The position numbers and the translations under genes are program-made. Positions 1 to 9,793 of a stretch of DNA of 64,000 nucleotides are shown here, piece by piece. The DNA is taken from positions 205,333 to 269,332 of the forward strand of contig UQZA01000001.1 in NCBI GenBank assembly GCA_900545515.1. Direction: 5' to 3'. The stretch's first letter is position 1, and each line of letters starts with the position of its first letter. The stretch is from an uncultured Eubacteriales bacterium. GTDB taxonomy: Bacteria; Bacillota; Clostridia; Oscillospirales; Oscillospiraceae. A model generated the notes under the pieces. It ran no database searches. It saw nothing but the letters and a program-made list of their open reading frames with translations, and was not told the DNA's origin.

Positions 1-321
1 ATTGTACTTCTGGAAGATCTCCAGAATACGCTTGTAATCGGTGTCATCCACATCCGGATCGGCAATTTTATACCGGCAGGAACCCAGAGCGGAAGAGGGC
101 GTGGAGAGCAGGAGCTCCAGCTCCTTGGGGTCCTCTTCGTCCATGATCATGAGCTGATCGTTCAGGACGCCCTTAATGCCGTGGTATGCGCCATAGACCT
201 TGGTAATGGTTTCGTTCTCCAGGGCCGTTTTGATGACGCCGTAGGCGCTGGCATTGATGACAGCGGAAGGGCCGCCGGACTGGCCAATAATTACAGAGCC
301 TGTCAAAGCTTTGGTAGACAT
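1..321 (-). CDS. pfp: PPi-type 6-phosphofructokinase, N-terminal part (runs off the window)
   Basis: The first 107 codons are present; the rest lies beyond position 1. The N-terminus has the G-x-S-G-G-P-S-A-V-I-N nucleotide/PPi loop followed by a V-Y-G-A-Y-H-G-I-K-G segment, the pattern of the PPi-dependent (long-form) phosphofructokinases rather than of the ATP enzymes. It would phosphorylate fructose-6-phosphate with PPi in the cytoplasm. The ATG at 319-321 follows GGAGG at about 8 bases. It is transcribed divergently from the aldolase gene, which acts one step later in glycolysis. The PPi preference is inferred from the motif style; the specificity residues downstream are not in the window. 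Confidence 0.85.
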   Translation of the reverse strand, partial: MSTKALTGSVIIGQSGGPSAVINASAYGVIKTALENETITKVYGAYHGIKGVLNDQLMIMDEEDPKELELLLSTPSSALGSCRYKIADPDVDDTDYKRILEIFQKYN

Positions 322-400
322 TTATAGTACCTCCAGGAAACAGTTTTGAAAATTTATGCAAGTTGAACAGGGTGCTCCTCACTTTGGCGCACACGGCTAA

Positions 401-429
401 ATCATATCACAAAGTGCCGGAAATGGCAA
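401..429 (-). promoter_or_regulatory. Promoter of the phosphofructokinase gene
   Basis: On the minus strand TTGCCA (424-429) and TATGAT (401-406) are 17 bases apart, about 80 bases upstream of the phosphofructokinase start. It lies back to back with the aldolase promoter. Confidence 0.5.
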
Positions 430-438
430 ATAAAATAA

Positions 439-466
439 TTGAAATTGGGCGGATTTGTGATATAAT
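439..466 (+). promoter_or_regulatory. Promoter of the aldolase gene
   Basis: TTGAAA (439-444) and TATAAT (461-466) are separated by 16 bases and lie about 50 bases upstream of the aldolase ATG. Confidence 0.6.
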
Positions 467-519
467 GTACTTCAGAAAACAGGCGGGTGACCGCCGGAAA
501 AAGACAAGGAGTGTTTACA

Positions 520-1458
520 ATGCCTCTGGTAACTTCGACCGAAATGTTCAAAAAGGCCTACGACGGCGGCTACGCCATCGGCGCTTTCAACGTCAACAAC
601 ATGGAAATTGTGCAGGGCATCACGGAAGCCTGCCGGGAAGAGAAAGCTCCCGTAATCCTCCAGGTGTCCAAGGGTGCCCGGGCCTACGCCAACCACACCT
701 ACCTGGTGAAGCTGGTGGAAGCTGCTGTGCTGGAGTGCCCTGAGATCCCCATTGTGCTCCATCTGGACCACGGCCCCGACTTTGAGACCTGCAAGGCTTG
801 CATCGACGGCGGCTTCACCTCCGTTATGATCGACGCCTCCTCCAAGCCCTTTGCCGAGAACATTGAGATCACCCGCAAGGTGGTGGAGTATGCCCATGAC
901 CACGGCGTGGTGGTGGAAGCCGAGCTGGGCACCCTGGCCGGCATTGAAGATGACGTGAAGGTCTCCGCCGAGGATTCCTCCTACACCCACCCTGAAGAAG
1001 TGGAGGAGTTTGTCTCCAAAACTGGCTGCGATTCCCTGGCCATCGCCATCGGCACCTCCCACGGCGCTTACAAGTTCAAGCCCGGCACCAAGCCCCAGCT
1101 CCGCTTTGACGTGCTGGAGGAGGTCTCCCGCCGCCTGCCCGGCTTCCCCATCGTGCTCCACGGCTCTTCCTCCGTGCCCCAGAACTACGTGGAGATGATC
1201 AACGCCCACGGTGGCAAGATGCCCGGCGCCATCGGCGTGCCCGAGGATCAGCTGCGCCACGCCGCTGAGCTGTCCGTCTGCAAGATCAACATCGACTCCG
1301 ACCTCCGCCTGGCCATGACCGGCACCATCCGGGAATTCTTCGACGCCCATCCCGACAAGTTTGACCCCCGGGAGTACCTGAAGCCCGCCCGTGCCAACAT
1401 CAAGGAGCTGGTTCGCCACAAGCTGGTGAACGTTCTGGGCTGTGCAGGCAAGGCCTGA
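520..1458 (+). CDS. fba: Class II fructose-bisphosphate aldolase
   Basis: Zinc-dependent aldolase that interconverts fructose-1,6-bisphosphate with DHAP and glyceraldehyde-3-phosphate. The 312-residue protein has the GAFNVNN motif near residue 21, H-L-D-H at 81-84 (catalytic Asp83, zinc ligand His84), a VVEAELG segment and the C-terminal K-I-N-I-D-S-D-L-R phosphate-binding part, all diagnostic for the family. The ATG at 520 is preferred over an in-frame GTG at 487 because AAGGAG lies just upstream and the family N-terminus begins here. It has its own promoter and is followed by a strong terminator, so it is monocistronic. Confidence 0.96.
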   Translation: MPLVTSTEMFKKAYDGGYAIGAFNVNNMEIVQGITEACREEKAPVILQVSKGARAYANHTYLVKLVEAAVLECPEIPIVLHLDHGPDFETCKACIDGGFTSVMIDASSKPFAENIEITRKVVEYAHDHGVVVEAELGTLAGIEDDVKVSAEDSSYTHPEEVEEFVSKTGCDSLAIAIGTSHGAYKFKPGTKPQLRFDVLEEVSRRLPGFPIVLHGSSSVPQNYVEMINAHGGKMPGAIGVPEDQLRHAAELSVCKINIDSDLRLAMTGTIREFFDAHPDKFDPREYLKPARANIKELVRHKLVNVLGCAGKA

Positions 1459-1495
1459 GCATCACCCATCCATTCTGTAATTTCCTGACCGCCTA

Positions 1496-1541
1496 CCATG
1501 GAATAGGAGAGGCTTTCGCCTCCCCTACTCCATGGTTTTTA
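1496..1541 (+). terminator. Intrinsic terminator of fba
   Basis: An 18-bp stem (CCATGG at 1496 to GGC, mirrored up to CCATGG at 1535, two G-U type mismatches), a TTTC loop and a following T-tract. Confidence 0.9.
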
Positions 1542-1564
1542 TTATGGTGGGTCAGTTTTTCGGA

Positions 1565-4500
1565 TCAGAAATCCTGTGCCAGGATGGTGAGGAACTTGGC
1601 CATTTGGGCCCGGGTCAGATTGGCCCGGGGCCTCAAGGTCCCGTCCCCGTATCCCTCCAGGAACGACTCCGACACAGCCCAGGCCACAGCCTCCCTGGCA
1701 TAGGTGGAAATCCGGGCGCTATCGGAATAGCCGGACAAATCCCCACTCTGCTCCGGGGTCAGCCCCAGGTATTCCGTCACATACCGGTACAGGAAGGTAG
1801 CTGTCTGTTCCCGGGTGACTGCCTCATCTGGGCAAAAGGTGGTCCCGGTCACTCCCTCGGCAATGCCGCTGGCCTGGGCCCAGGCAACCGCCTTTTCGTA
1901 ATATGCGTTTTTACGCAGGTCTGTAAAGGTGCTCTTCCCCTCCGGCTCTGGAGCGCCTGCCAGGCGGTACAGGGTGGTGACCAACATGCCCCGGGTTGTG
2001 GGACGCTCCGGCTGGAAATAGCCATGGCCGGTACCCTGCATCAGTCCCTTGGCAATGACGGCATCCGTATACGGATGATACCACCCTTCTGTGTCCAGGT
2101 CCGCAAAAGCGGCAGAAGGGCAGGGGCCTGTACCGGCGGCCACCGCTCTCGTCTCCCCCTCTCCACAGCGGCTGCAGCTCCGGCGCTCTTCCCCGTCATG
2201 GAAGCAGTCCGCCGCTTTTACGGTCTCCCATGGGCCCAGGTCGTGGCCCAGAGCCGCCACGGTCTCGGTATAGTTGTGGCCGCACTTTTCGCAGGTATAG
2301 GTGTTCTCCCCCTCCTCGGTACAGGTGGGGTCCTTGGAAGCCGTCAGCTGGTAGGTGTGTCCGCCGTCCTCCTGTGTGACAGGCGCCTCCACAATTTCGT
2401 CCAAGCAGAGCTCTTCGTTGCGCTGGAGGGTCCTGATCTGGAATTTGGTATTCACATAATCCCCCTCATAGGCAAAGCGAAGAATCGCCAGGGGGCTACC
2501 CGCCTGAATTGGGTGAGCCGTGGCATAGTCAAAGACCAGGAGGCCTGCTTCCGGGTCCAGACGAAGGGCCGTGCTGCCTATGGCAGAGTCTATGCCCTCA
2601 TAACGCAGCGCAGCGGCATCGTACCGAATTTCCACCAGGCCGTTGGTCACCGCCTGGACTTCCGTCAAAGTGAGCCGGATGGTGCCCTGGCCTCCTTCCC
2701 CGTCAGAGTCCAGCTCCACCTGCTCCAGGGCAGCCCCCACCGCGTTCAGAGTGCCAGTGGCCCTTGCCGCCTCCCCGGTGTCGGCGGTTTCTGTAGTAAG
2801 GTCCATCATAGGGACCTCCACACCTCCACCTTGGGAGAAGGGAACCGGCGTCGAGGAAACCTCCTCTGTTCCATCCCGGAGGGAGAAAATCACGGAGCTC
2901 TCCGGCGGGTTGGTGGTGACATAGGGCGCTGCAATGGCCGTGGCCTGACCCACGTTGCCCAGCTTCCCCACGGACAGGGTTTCCTCCTGCAGGTCAATGT
3001 AATACAGCTCCGCCGCCCCGTCCGAGTAGGCCACCACCAGGCCCTCATTGACGCCGTCGTTCACATAGGTCATGGAAAGACCGTGGTCGTTGGAAAACCG
3101 CTTGCCGATGTTGCCGATTACCTTCTGCCGCAGCGTATAGCCCACGCGGGATTCACTGGGCACATAGGTGGCATAGATTTCCCACATCGCCAGAGTGCCA
3201 TCGGCACAGAGGATGTAATAGTCCTGGGCCGGCCATTGATCCCGGTACATGGTGGTCCCCAGGAAGGCCACAGCGGCCACATCCGGATACTTCCTGGCAA
3301 TGTCAAAGGAGGGAACCGTTACGGTTCCGGATTCAAAGTTGTTCAGATAAACCAGCGTCCGGGCATTGGAAATGAACATGGGGCCGCCAAAGGCAATGAC
3401 CGAAATGGGATTGCCGGAGCTGTCTTTGGCCTCCATCTCCATGGCAGGCGCAGCAGCCAGATCCAGGAAGCTGTAGCTGGTGGAGCATTTGGCTCCCAAG
3501 GTAGCTCGGAATCCATTCGCCGGGTCGATTTCATAGATGTTGCACATCTGGGTGTAATCGCCGTCCACACCGTAAAGCTTTCCCTCGTGATAGCCGCCGG
3601 CCGCCAAGCGCACATCGGTATCCGCCTGGACGGTATAGCTGCCGGTATCTGCCGTATGAACCGTGACCCAGTGGGAACCGGTTTGGTCCGTGATCTGGGC
3701 ATTTACCGTAGTGGAAACCTGCAGAAGCGGCTTTACCGTCACTGTACCGGAGGCAGAAGCCGGAACCCCTGCATCGTCTTTTGCCATGGAGGTAGCCGTG
3801 ATGACAGCGGTACCTGCCTGGACGCCGGTCACAACCCCTCTTTCATCCACCGTCGCCACCGACGGGTCACTGGAGCTCCAGATGAGGCCCGGGTCATAGG
3901 TGGTGGGCAGCACCCTGGCTTCCATCTGCAGGGTGTCCTTTTCATATATGGACGTATGGGTGGGCTTTAGCTTCACCGTCAGCTCCGTCGCCCGGGTATA
4001 CCGGTAGAGACTCACCACCGGCCAAGCGCCGTCTCCAAACCCACCCAGGGGGGTAGCCAGCGACCGCTCCGGGTCAATGGCATACAGCTGCGCCTGAGCG
4101 CCCTCCGTATAGGCGGCCAACAGGAGATACCCAGTTTCGCCGTCGTACAACATGGAGGCATAAGTCCCGCCGCTCCGGCTTGAAACGTCGCTGAGATCCA
4201 GGCCGGTTTCGCCCAGCTCTTCCCGCTCCAATGTGTAGCTCTTGCCATCGTCTTTAGTATATAGGATGAACTTCCAGAGCCGGCCGCTCTCCGTCAGCAC
4301 ATAGTAGAAGGCGGCGGGATCGTTCTCCCCATACAGGCCGCTTTCGATGTGGGCAATGACCGCCATGGGGTCCGCCTGATACTGGCTGCTGAGGGTCCAG
4401 TAGCTCAGGCTTCCCTCCTGGGGATTCAGCATCTCCACCTTGGTGCCGCTGTCGCACAGGCCAATGATCCGGCCGAAGTAGCCCCCCTCCAGCGCCGGCG

Positions 4501-7500
4501 CCGGTGCAGCATCGGACCAAGCCCAGGTCTCCGACATAGCTCCCAGGCTCTTGGTTTCGAAGGTATCTGGATCAATTTCATAGAGATTCGTACCGTCGTG
4601 GGCATAAATCCGGTCGTCCAGTATAGCGCCGCCGTAGTAGCTTCCAGCCGCGTCCGATGCGGTCTTCCAGGCGGCCGGATCATCTGTGCAGAATTCCGCC
4701 CAGTGGGCGCTGCCGGACTTGTCGTAAACGAGTCCGCTGAGAGAAACGGGGCTCAGCTTCTCCACCGTCACCGTGCAGGAGGCGGTGAGATTCGGCGCGG
4801 CGTGGGTGGTGACGGTGATCACCGCCTGCCCCAAGCCCTGGGCCAGAATTCTGCCCTCGTCTACCCGCACCACGCTTTCATCGCTGGTGGTCCAGGTGAC
4901 GGACTTGTCTTGGAGGGTCCAGGGGTAAACCGCTGTGGTCAGGGTGTAGGCCGTGCCCTGAAGCAACGTGAGCTGGTTGTCGCTGATGGTAATCCGGCTG
5001 GCAGTCTCCGCCGGGGCGATGTAGCCGTTGCCGGAGGGGACGATGTACAGGCCGGTAGTCTGCACATACATCCGGGAGGCCGCAGCGGCATACTTGCCCA
5101 GGTAATAATCCGGATTGGTCTTCTGAGCCCTGCCAGTCTCCAAATCGAAAAAAAGCAGGTTGTTGGACTGGGAACTTTCGGAATAGGCGTTGGCCCAATA
5201 GAGCAGATCCCGATCGTGATCCCATGCCAAGGTCCCGGACTTTTGGACAAATCCGGCGGCAGCCTCTTTCTCCGGAACCATAGGGGCCAGATCGGTCACC
5301 GCGCCCTCTTGCACCTGAGCGGCAGACCACCGGTAGAGGAAGGTGCGGGAAGCTGTGGTGGAGTAATTGACGGAATAGAAATTCCCCGCGTCGTCTATGG
5401 CCAGGTTCAAAAGCACCCCATAGGCTGCTGAGGTGGTGGTGGGATTGGTCACCGACACAGTAAAGGCTTTGGTCGCTTCCCCGGTAACAAGGTCCACGGT
5501 GTACACGGTGTTGTCCTCACCCATGGCATAGAGCTTTCCATCCGCGTAAGAGAAGGCCAGGTCCAGGAAGCCACCCGCCACGCCGGTCTGCCCCACCTCC
5601 ACATAGCTGGCCCACTGACCCTGGGGAGCGGCGTAGAGGAAGCCGTTGTCTGCGGCCATATACACATAGCCGTCCACGTACTCTGCCGCTGTAACATGCA
5701 GGTTCATAGCGTCCAGGTTGGTGGTGCCGTCATACTCGGTCTCGCTTTGGTAGCAGACTCTGGACGGATGGATCTCCATCCAGCGCACACCGCCGCCCCG
5801 ATACTTCTCCGAAGCGGTGAATCCATACATTCTGCCGGTGTAGTTCTCTGCCTCTCCGCCGTATTCCACGGTGTACAGCGTCTCATTGCCGGCGTAATCC
5901 GCCACCCGCACCATACAGGTGGGGCCCAGCTTCAACTGGGACAGATCCAGGGTAACGCTGCCCAAACCTCCCGCTTCCGTCTCCACCATGGCAGACGAGG
6001 CCAATACCTCCGTCCCTGCAGAGTTCAGCACCTGCACCACGGCAATGTACTGGTTGTCCCGGGCCGTCACCGTCAGGTTGCCGGTGCGCAGGTCCTTGGA
6101 CAGCGCCGTCACCTCTGGCGCTGTATCGTCCACAGTCATGGTGGTGGTAAGGCAGGCGCCTGCACCCAGCTTGCCCGATTGCAGCAGTGCCACCACGTCT
6201 TCGCCCCGCAGCTCTCCTGCCGTCTCATAAAATTCCGGCACGGCAACCACCTGGACCGTGATCACGTCTCCCTCCCGAACCCCCAGGGAGGAGACCTTCC
6301 GGTTGATGGTATAGGTGCCCACAGTGTCCATCCAGGTCTGGTTGTTGACGTGATAGTAGGCGCTTCCCGCCTGAGCTGCCACATTGCCGGTATAGAGGAC
6401 CTCCCCATTCTGGTTGGTGACCAGGACCGTCAGAGCAGCGGCATTCCGGATCAGGGACAGGCGGTATTGATACAAGGTATCACTGCTGCAGATGGCCTCC
6501 CTGCCCTCCGGATAGCGCTCCTCCAGCAGGTAGGGATTGCCCACCTGGAAATAAGCCTTGGCATCCCCTTTGTGCTTCACAAGTAGGTTATTGGTCTGAA
6601 CGAAGCCAAGGTATGGCACTGTGGCGTCGCCATACAGGGCATCCGTATAGGTGAGCCGGTCATACATAGAAGGTTGGGACCAGTTGCCGTAGAAGCCCAA
6701 AATGGGAATGGAGTGTACCGGCGCAGTTTCCCCCTCAGAGGTAGCCACCGGCTCCACAAAGAGGTAGCCTTCCAAATATGCACCGTTTTCATACTGCCGG
6801 TCCAGACTGGCCTTGGTGTCCTCCGTCAGGAGGATCTCCGCCGTCACCTCTACCGAAGAGCCGGCCGGAAGTACCATCCGCCCGGTTTCCAGGGCGTTCA
6901 GAAGACAATAGGCATCGTAAGTGGTGATCTGTCCATCCCCGTCCAGGTCTGCCTTTCTGTCTACCTGGTCCAGGAGTCCGGCCACATAGTTCAAAATGAT
7001 CTGGGCGTCTCCGGCGTCGGTGTCTCCGTCGCCATCCAGGTCACAGTCATATTGGGCTGTGGGAACAAAGGCCGTCCCGTTGACCAGGTAGCGAACCTCC
7101 GCCGCCAAGGGCGCCGTTTGGGTGTCCAGGTAGGAAATTCCATCCTGGGTAAACACATGTTGGGTAAAGAGGTCCGTGGCCAAGGTATAGCTCCGGGCCT
7201 CCTGGGTCAGGTTGTGGAGGGTAAAGGAAACCCGGTAGCTTCCCAGTCGCTGAGGGTCGTCACCCAGTTCCGCCTTGACCTTTCCATCGGCAGCGGAGGA
7301 TGTGGCGCTGGGGTCCATTTGAATGTAGAGGTCTGAAGAAATCACCGCGCCAACGTTGGCCAGTCCTGCGCCCTGCTTCAGGACAGACCAGTAATTTCCG
7401 CCGCTGGCCTCCTCCCGGAGGGGAACCGCCGTGGACATCAGCAGGCTTTGGGCCAGCTGCCGGGATGTGAGGCCGGTTTTCTCCGCCAGGCCCTCTGCCC

Positions 7501-9520
7501 GGATGTACTCTGCCGCCAGGGCCACCATACCCGCCACCTGAGGCGCAGCCATGGAGGTACCAGACATAGTTTCATAAGCCTGACCCCCCGGTATCTGCCC
7601 GTTGACGGAGTAAATGTTGCCACCGGGGGCCGTCACCTCCGGCTTCATGGTAAGGCTGCCGGGAACACCCCAGGAGCTGAAGCTGCTCATGGTCTCATAC
7701 GGAAGGCCCAGATCGCCGGAGGCCACCTGATCCCCCACGGTGAGGACGCCCTCATAATACAGAATCTGCCCGTCCTCCCCGGTCACCGGCGAGGCGTTGG
7801 CCTTCAGTACCGCCCCATCGGACTGAGTCACGGAGACGAAGGGGGCCGTCCCGCTGTAATCCGTGAGATCCATGTTGATGGACCCGGCTTGGTTGTTGTA
7901 TACCACCGTGGCAATGGCCCCAGCCGCTACAGCATTGTCCCCCTTTTGGTAGAAGGAGATACCACCCCGGGAGCACACCACAATTTTTCCCTGGGCCCCG
8001 CCGTTCAGGGCGGCAAAATCCTCCGGCGTACCAACGCCGTCCATGTAAATATAGGGCTGCTCCCCTGCCAGGGTAGCCATGGGAGCGTTGCCATACACCG
8101 TCTGGGTATAGAAGAGAAGCTTTCCTCCTGCCTCCAGGTACATGCCCGTATATCCCCTGTTGTCCACAGAGGCCACGGACAAGGCGTTGGCAAAGGTACC
8201 CGGCATCCCGGTGGTGGTCATGCTCACGTCCCCTGCATACAGGTGCCCGGTGGGGCTGTAGCTGTGGTCCATCCAAGCGCCGGAATTTCCGGCGGACATT
8301 GTGGCCACAATCCCGCTTTCGGTGAGGGAATCCAGAATGGCCTGATAGGTCTCGTCGCTGTTCCGATTGAAGCCAGGGCTCCCAGAGCCAAGAGACAGGT
8401 TCACTGCGTCACACCCCAGGACAATGGCGTCTTCAATGGCCGCCATATAGTCCGAGTCGTAGGCGCCACCGGTTTTGCCGAAGACCTTCATGGTGATGAT
8501 CTGGGCGTCCGGGGCCACGCCCTGGGTCTTCACGGTCTCCAGAGCAGGAGCAAAGGACCCATCCTCTTGGGGGATGTAGGCGTTTGCCGCTGCAATCCCG
8601 GCCACGTGGGAGCCATGCTCCGACTGCTTGTCGTTGTCATGGGTGATATCCAGGTCCCGGTCAATGTAGTTAAAACCAAAGGGCAGTTTCCCGCTCACAT
8701 ACAGGTCCTCTGCCGTGTAATTCTTGGCCGCCACAGTGCTGCCAATGTTCAGCTGATCCAGAACTGCGGCAATCCTCTCCGCATCCAGCAGATCCAACTC
8801 CTTCTGATAGTCCTCCAGGGTCTTCCCCTCCAGCTCCGCCCGGCATCTCAGAGCATACTGGAAGCCAGCGCCGGAGAATGATTGGTGGTCCGTATCAATG
8901 CCTGTGTCAATGACCGCAATCCGGGAGCCTGCGCCGGTGTATCCGGCGGCCCAAGCCCCCGGAGAGCCAATCATTTCCGAGGAGGTGGACATATTCGGGT
9001 CTGCCGTACCGGTAGATACCACATCCGGGCGGTACTGGGTTTCCAACACCACCTTCTCCACCCCGGGAAGGGCTTCAATTTTGGAAATTTGCCCGTATTC
9101 CACGTTGACGGACAGAATATTCGCCGCCAGAGTCAGGTTCCAGACGATGTCCGGGGCTTTTCCAGTGGCCGTCTCCATGCGGGCGGCCACATCCTCCTGC
9201 AGTTGCCGCAGACTCCGGCGGTAGGACGCCGCCTGGAGATTTTCTGCAAGATGTTCGGGGGAAAAGCCAGCTGCCAGGGTGGCGGGCTTCTCCAGCACCA
9301 CGGATACCCGGACCAGGTCCGTATCCAAGTGGTCCGGTGAGTCGGGGATCTCTTCCGGGATGCGCTCCGGGAGCGCACCGTCTGCGGCAGCGTTTTCTGC
9401 CTTTTGGAAAGGCAACGCCACGTTCTGTGTACCGGCCCCATGGATGGGAACCGCGCAGATGCACATCGCCACAACCAGCAGCCAAGCCAGCAGGCTGGTC
9501 ATCCCATGTCTGTTTTTCAT
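1565..9520 (-). CDS. Giant secreted S8 subtilisin-like protease with dockerin-like, Ig-like, cohesin-like and SLH domains
   Basis: A 2651-residue secreted surface protease. Signal peptide about residues 1-29; inhibitor-I9-like propeptide about 65-163; S8 catalytic domain with Asp205 (VIDTG), His302 (EHGSHVAG), oxyanion Asn412 and Ser656 (SGTSMAAP); a PA-type insert about 460-600. Then come a dockerin-like pair of calcium loops (D-x-D-G-D-G-D, about 825-880), long WD/propeller-like stretches, two BIG2-type Ig-like domains (about 1512-1590 and 1843-1925), a cohesin-like beta domain (about 2257-2375), CxxC repeats and three C-terminal SLH motifs (about 2455-2651). SLH domains anchor proteins to pyruvylated cell-wall polymers. 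The ATG follows AAGGAGGAAC. It has its own promoter and operator, and the ArsR-type regulator gene lies directly upstream. Paralogous to the protease at 30453-37754. Substrate unknown. Confidence 0.92.
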   Translation of the reverse strand: MKNRHGMTSLLAWLLVVAMCICAVPIHGAGTQNVALPFQKAENAAADGALPERIPEEIPDSPDHLDTDLVRVSVVLEKPATLAAGFSPEHLAENLQAASYRRSLRQLQEDVAARMETATGKAPDIVWNLTLAANILSVNVEYGQISKIEALPGVEKVVLETQYRPDVVSTGTADPNMSTSSEMIGSPGAWAAGYTGAGSRIAVIDTGIDTDHQSFSGAGFQYALRCRAELEGKTLEDYQKELDLLDAERIAAVLDQLNIGSTVAAKNYTAEDLYVSGKLPFGFNYIDRDLDITHDNDKQSEHGSHVAGIAAANAYIPQEDGSFAPALETVKTQGVAPDAQIITMKVFGKTGGAYDSDYMAAIEDAIVLGCDAVNLSLGSGSPGFNRNSDETYQAILDSLTESGIVATMSAGNSGAWMDHSYSPTGHLYAGDVSMTTTGMPGTFANALSVASVDNRGYTGMYLEAGGKLLFYTQTVYGNAPMATLAGEQPYIYMDGVGTPEDFAALNGGAQGKIVVCSRGGISFYQKGDNAVAAGAIATVVYNNQAGSINMDLTDYSGTAPFVSVTQSDGAVLKANASPVTGEDGQILYYEGVLTVGDQVASGDLGLPYETMSSFSSWGVPGSLTMKPEVTAPGGNIYSVNGQIPGGQAYETMSGTSMAAPQVAGMVALAAEYIRAEGLAEKTGLTSRQLAQSLLMSTAVPLREEASGGNYWSVLKQGAGLANVGAVISSDLYIQMDPSATSSAADGKVKAELGDDPQRLGSYRVSFTLHNLTQEARSYTLATDLFTQHVFTQDGISYLDTQTAPLAAEVRYLVNGTAFVPTAQYDCDLDGDGDTDAGDAQIILNYVAGLLDQVDRKADLDGDGQITTYDAYCLLNALETGRMVLPAGSSVEVTAEILLTEDTKASLDRQYENGAYLEGYLFVEPVATSEGETAPVHSIPILGFYGNWSQPSMYDRLTYTDALYGDATVPYLGFVQTNNLLVKHKGDAKAYFQVGNPYLLEERYPEGREAICSSDTLYQYRLSLIRNAAALTVLVTNQNGEVLYTGNVAAQAGSAYYHVNNQTWMDTVGTYTINRKVSSLGVREGDVITVQVVAVPEFYETAGELRGEDVVALLQSGKLGAGACLTTTMTVDDTAPEVTALSKDLRTGNLTVTARDNQYIAVVQVLNSAGTEVLASSAMVETEAGGLGSVTLDLSQLKLGPTCMVRVADYAGNETLYTVEYGGEAENYTGRMYGFTASEKYRGGGVRWMEIHPSRVCYQSETEYDGTTNLDAMNLHVTAAEYVDGYVYMAADNGFLYAAPQGQWASYVEVGQTGVAGGFLDLAFSYADGKLYAMGEDNTVYTVDLVTGEATKAFTVSVTNPTTTSAAYGVLLNLAIDDAGNFYSVNYSTTASRTFLYRWSAAQVQEGAVTDLAPMVPEKEAAAGFVQKSGTLAWDHDRDLLYWANAYSESSQSNNLLFFDLETGRAQKTNPDYYLGKYAAAASRMYVQTTGLYIVPSGNGYIAPAETASRITISDNQLTLLQGTAYTLTTAVYPWTLQDKSVTWTTSDESVVRVDEGRILAQGLGQAVITVTTHAAPNLTASCTVTVEKLSPVSLSGLVYDKSGSAHWAEFCTDDPAAWKTASDAAGSYYGGAILDDRIYAHDGTNLYEIDPDTFETKSLGAMSETWAWSDAAPAPALEGGYFGRIIGLCDSGTKVEMLNPQEGSLSYWTLSSQYQADPMAVIAHIESGLYGENDPAAFYYVLTESGRLWKFILYTKDDGKSYTLEREELGETGLDLSDVSSRSGGTYASMLYDGETGYLLLAAYTEGAQAQLYAIDPERSLATPLGGFGDGAWPVVSLYRYTRATELTVKLKPTHTSIYEKDTLQMEARVLPTTYDPGLIWSSSDPSVATVDERGVVTGVQAGTAVITATSMAKDDAGVPASASGTVTVKPLLQVSTTVNAQITDQTGSHWVTVHTADTGSYTVQADTDVRLAAGGYHEGKLYGVDGDYTQMCNIYEIDPANGFRATLGAKCSTSYSFLDLAAAPAMEMEAKDSSGNPISVIAFGGPMFISNARTLVYLNNFESGTVTVPSFDIARKYPDVAAVAFLGTTMYRDQWPAQDYYILCADGTLAMWEIYATYVPSESRVGYTLRQKVIGNIGKRFSNDHGLSMTYVNDGVNEGLVVAYSDGAAELYYIDLQEETLSVGKLGNVGQATAIAAPYVTTNPPESSVIFSLRDGTEEVSSTPVPFSQGGGVEVPMMDLTTETADTGEAARATGTLNAVGAALEQVELDSDGEGGQGTIRLTLTEVQAVTNGLVEIRYDAAALRYEGIDSAIGSTALRLDPEAGLLVFDYATAHPIQAGSPLAILRFAYEGDYVNTKFQIRTLQRNEELCLDEIVEAPVTQEDGGHTYQLTASKDPTCTEEGENTYTCEKCGHNYTETVAALGHDLGPWETVKAADCFHDGEERRSCSRCGEGETRAVAAGTGPCPSAAFADLDTEGWYHPYTDAVIAKGLMQGTGHGYFQPERPTTRGMLVTTLYRLAGAPEPEGKSTFTDLRKNAYYEKAVAWAQASGIAEGVTGTTFCPDEAVTREQTATFLYRYVTEYLGLTPEQSGDLSGYSDSARISTYAREAVAWAVSESFLEGYGDGTLRPRANLTRAQMAKFLTILAQDF

Positions 9521-9553
9521 GTATGTTCCTCCTTCAATTTCTGATCTGCCCCA

Positions 9554-9575
9554 ATATTACGTATTTGCGTAATAT
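9554..9575. promoter_or_regulatory. Palindromic operator of protease gene 1
   Basis: Perfect inverted repeat ATATTACG-N6-CGTAATAT just downstream of the predicted transcription start of the protease gene (about +11 to +32). This is where a repressor such as the neighbouring ArsR-type protein would block transcription. The binding partner is inferred. Confidence 0.6.
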
Positions 9576-9592
9576 GTGTAAGCTATAAAGCT

Positions 9593-9621
9593 AGTATATA
9601 GGACCGCCGCAGCTTTGTCAA
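9593..9621 (-). promoter_or_regulatory. Promoter of protease gene 1
   Basis: On the minus strand TTGACA (9616-9621), a 17-base spacer and TATACT (9593-9598), about 75 bases upstream of the start codon. Confidence 0.75.
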
Positions 9622-9678
9622 GTTAAATTCCTATCGCATTTCATCCGGCAACTGGGGAGGAGAACAAAGCAAAAGGGG

Positions 9679-9733
9679 CTGCCCTGAAAGCAAAGACTTG
9701 CAAAAACCAGCAAATCCTTATTTTCAGGGCAGG
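9679..9733 (-). terminator. Possible terminator of regulator gene 1
   Basis: CTGCCCTGAAA (9679-9689) and TTTCAGGGCAG (9723-9733) form an 11-bp stem with a long loop, between the regulator stop and the protease promoter. The T-tract on the minus strand is weak (CCCCTTTTG), so the call is tentative. Confidence 0.4.
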
Positions 9734-9793
9734 CACTCAGTATCATTCTAATCAATTGTTATGAAAAACCAGCATAGGGCACATCCCGCAGCT

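Noticed and set aside
472..1419. 315-codon minus-strand frame
   Set aside because: Antisense shadow of the aldolase gene; composition is Gly/His/Val-rich without any motif.
1532..3970. 812-codon plus-strand frame, and similar long frames at 4349-5431, 7448-8881, 30429-32804 and 33951-37727
   Set aside because: They run antisense to the two giant proteases, have no signal, motif or ribosome site, and reflect high GC in third codon positions.
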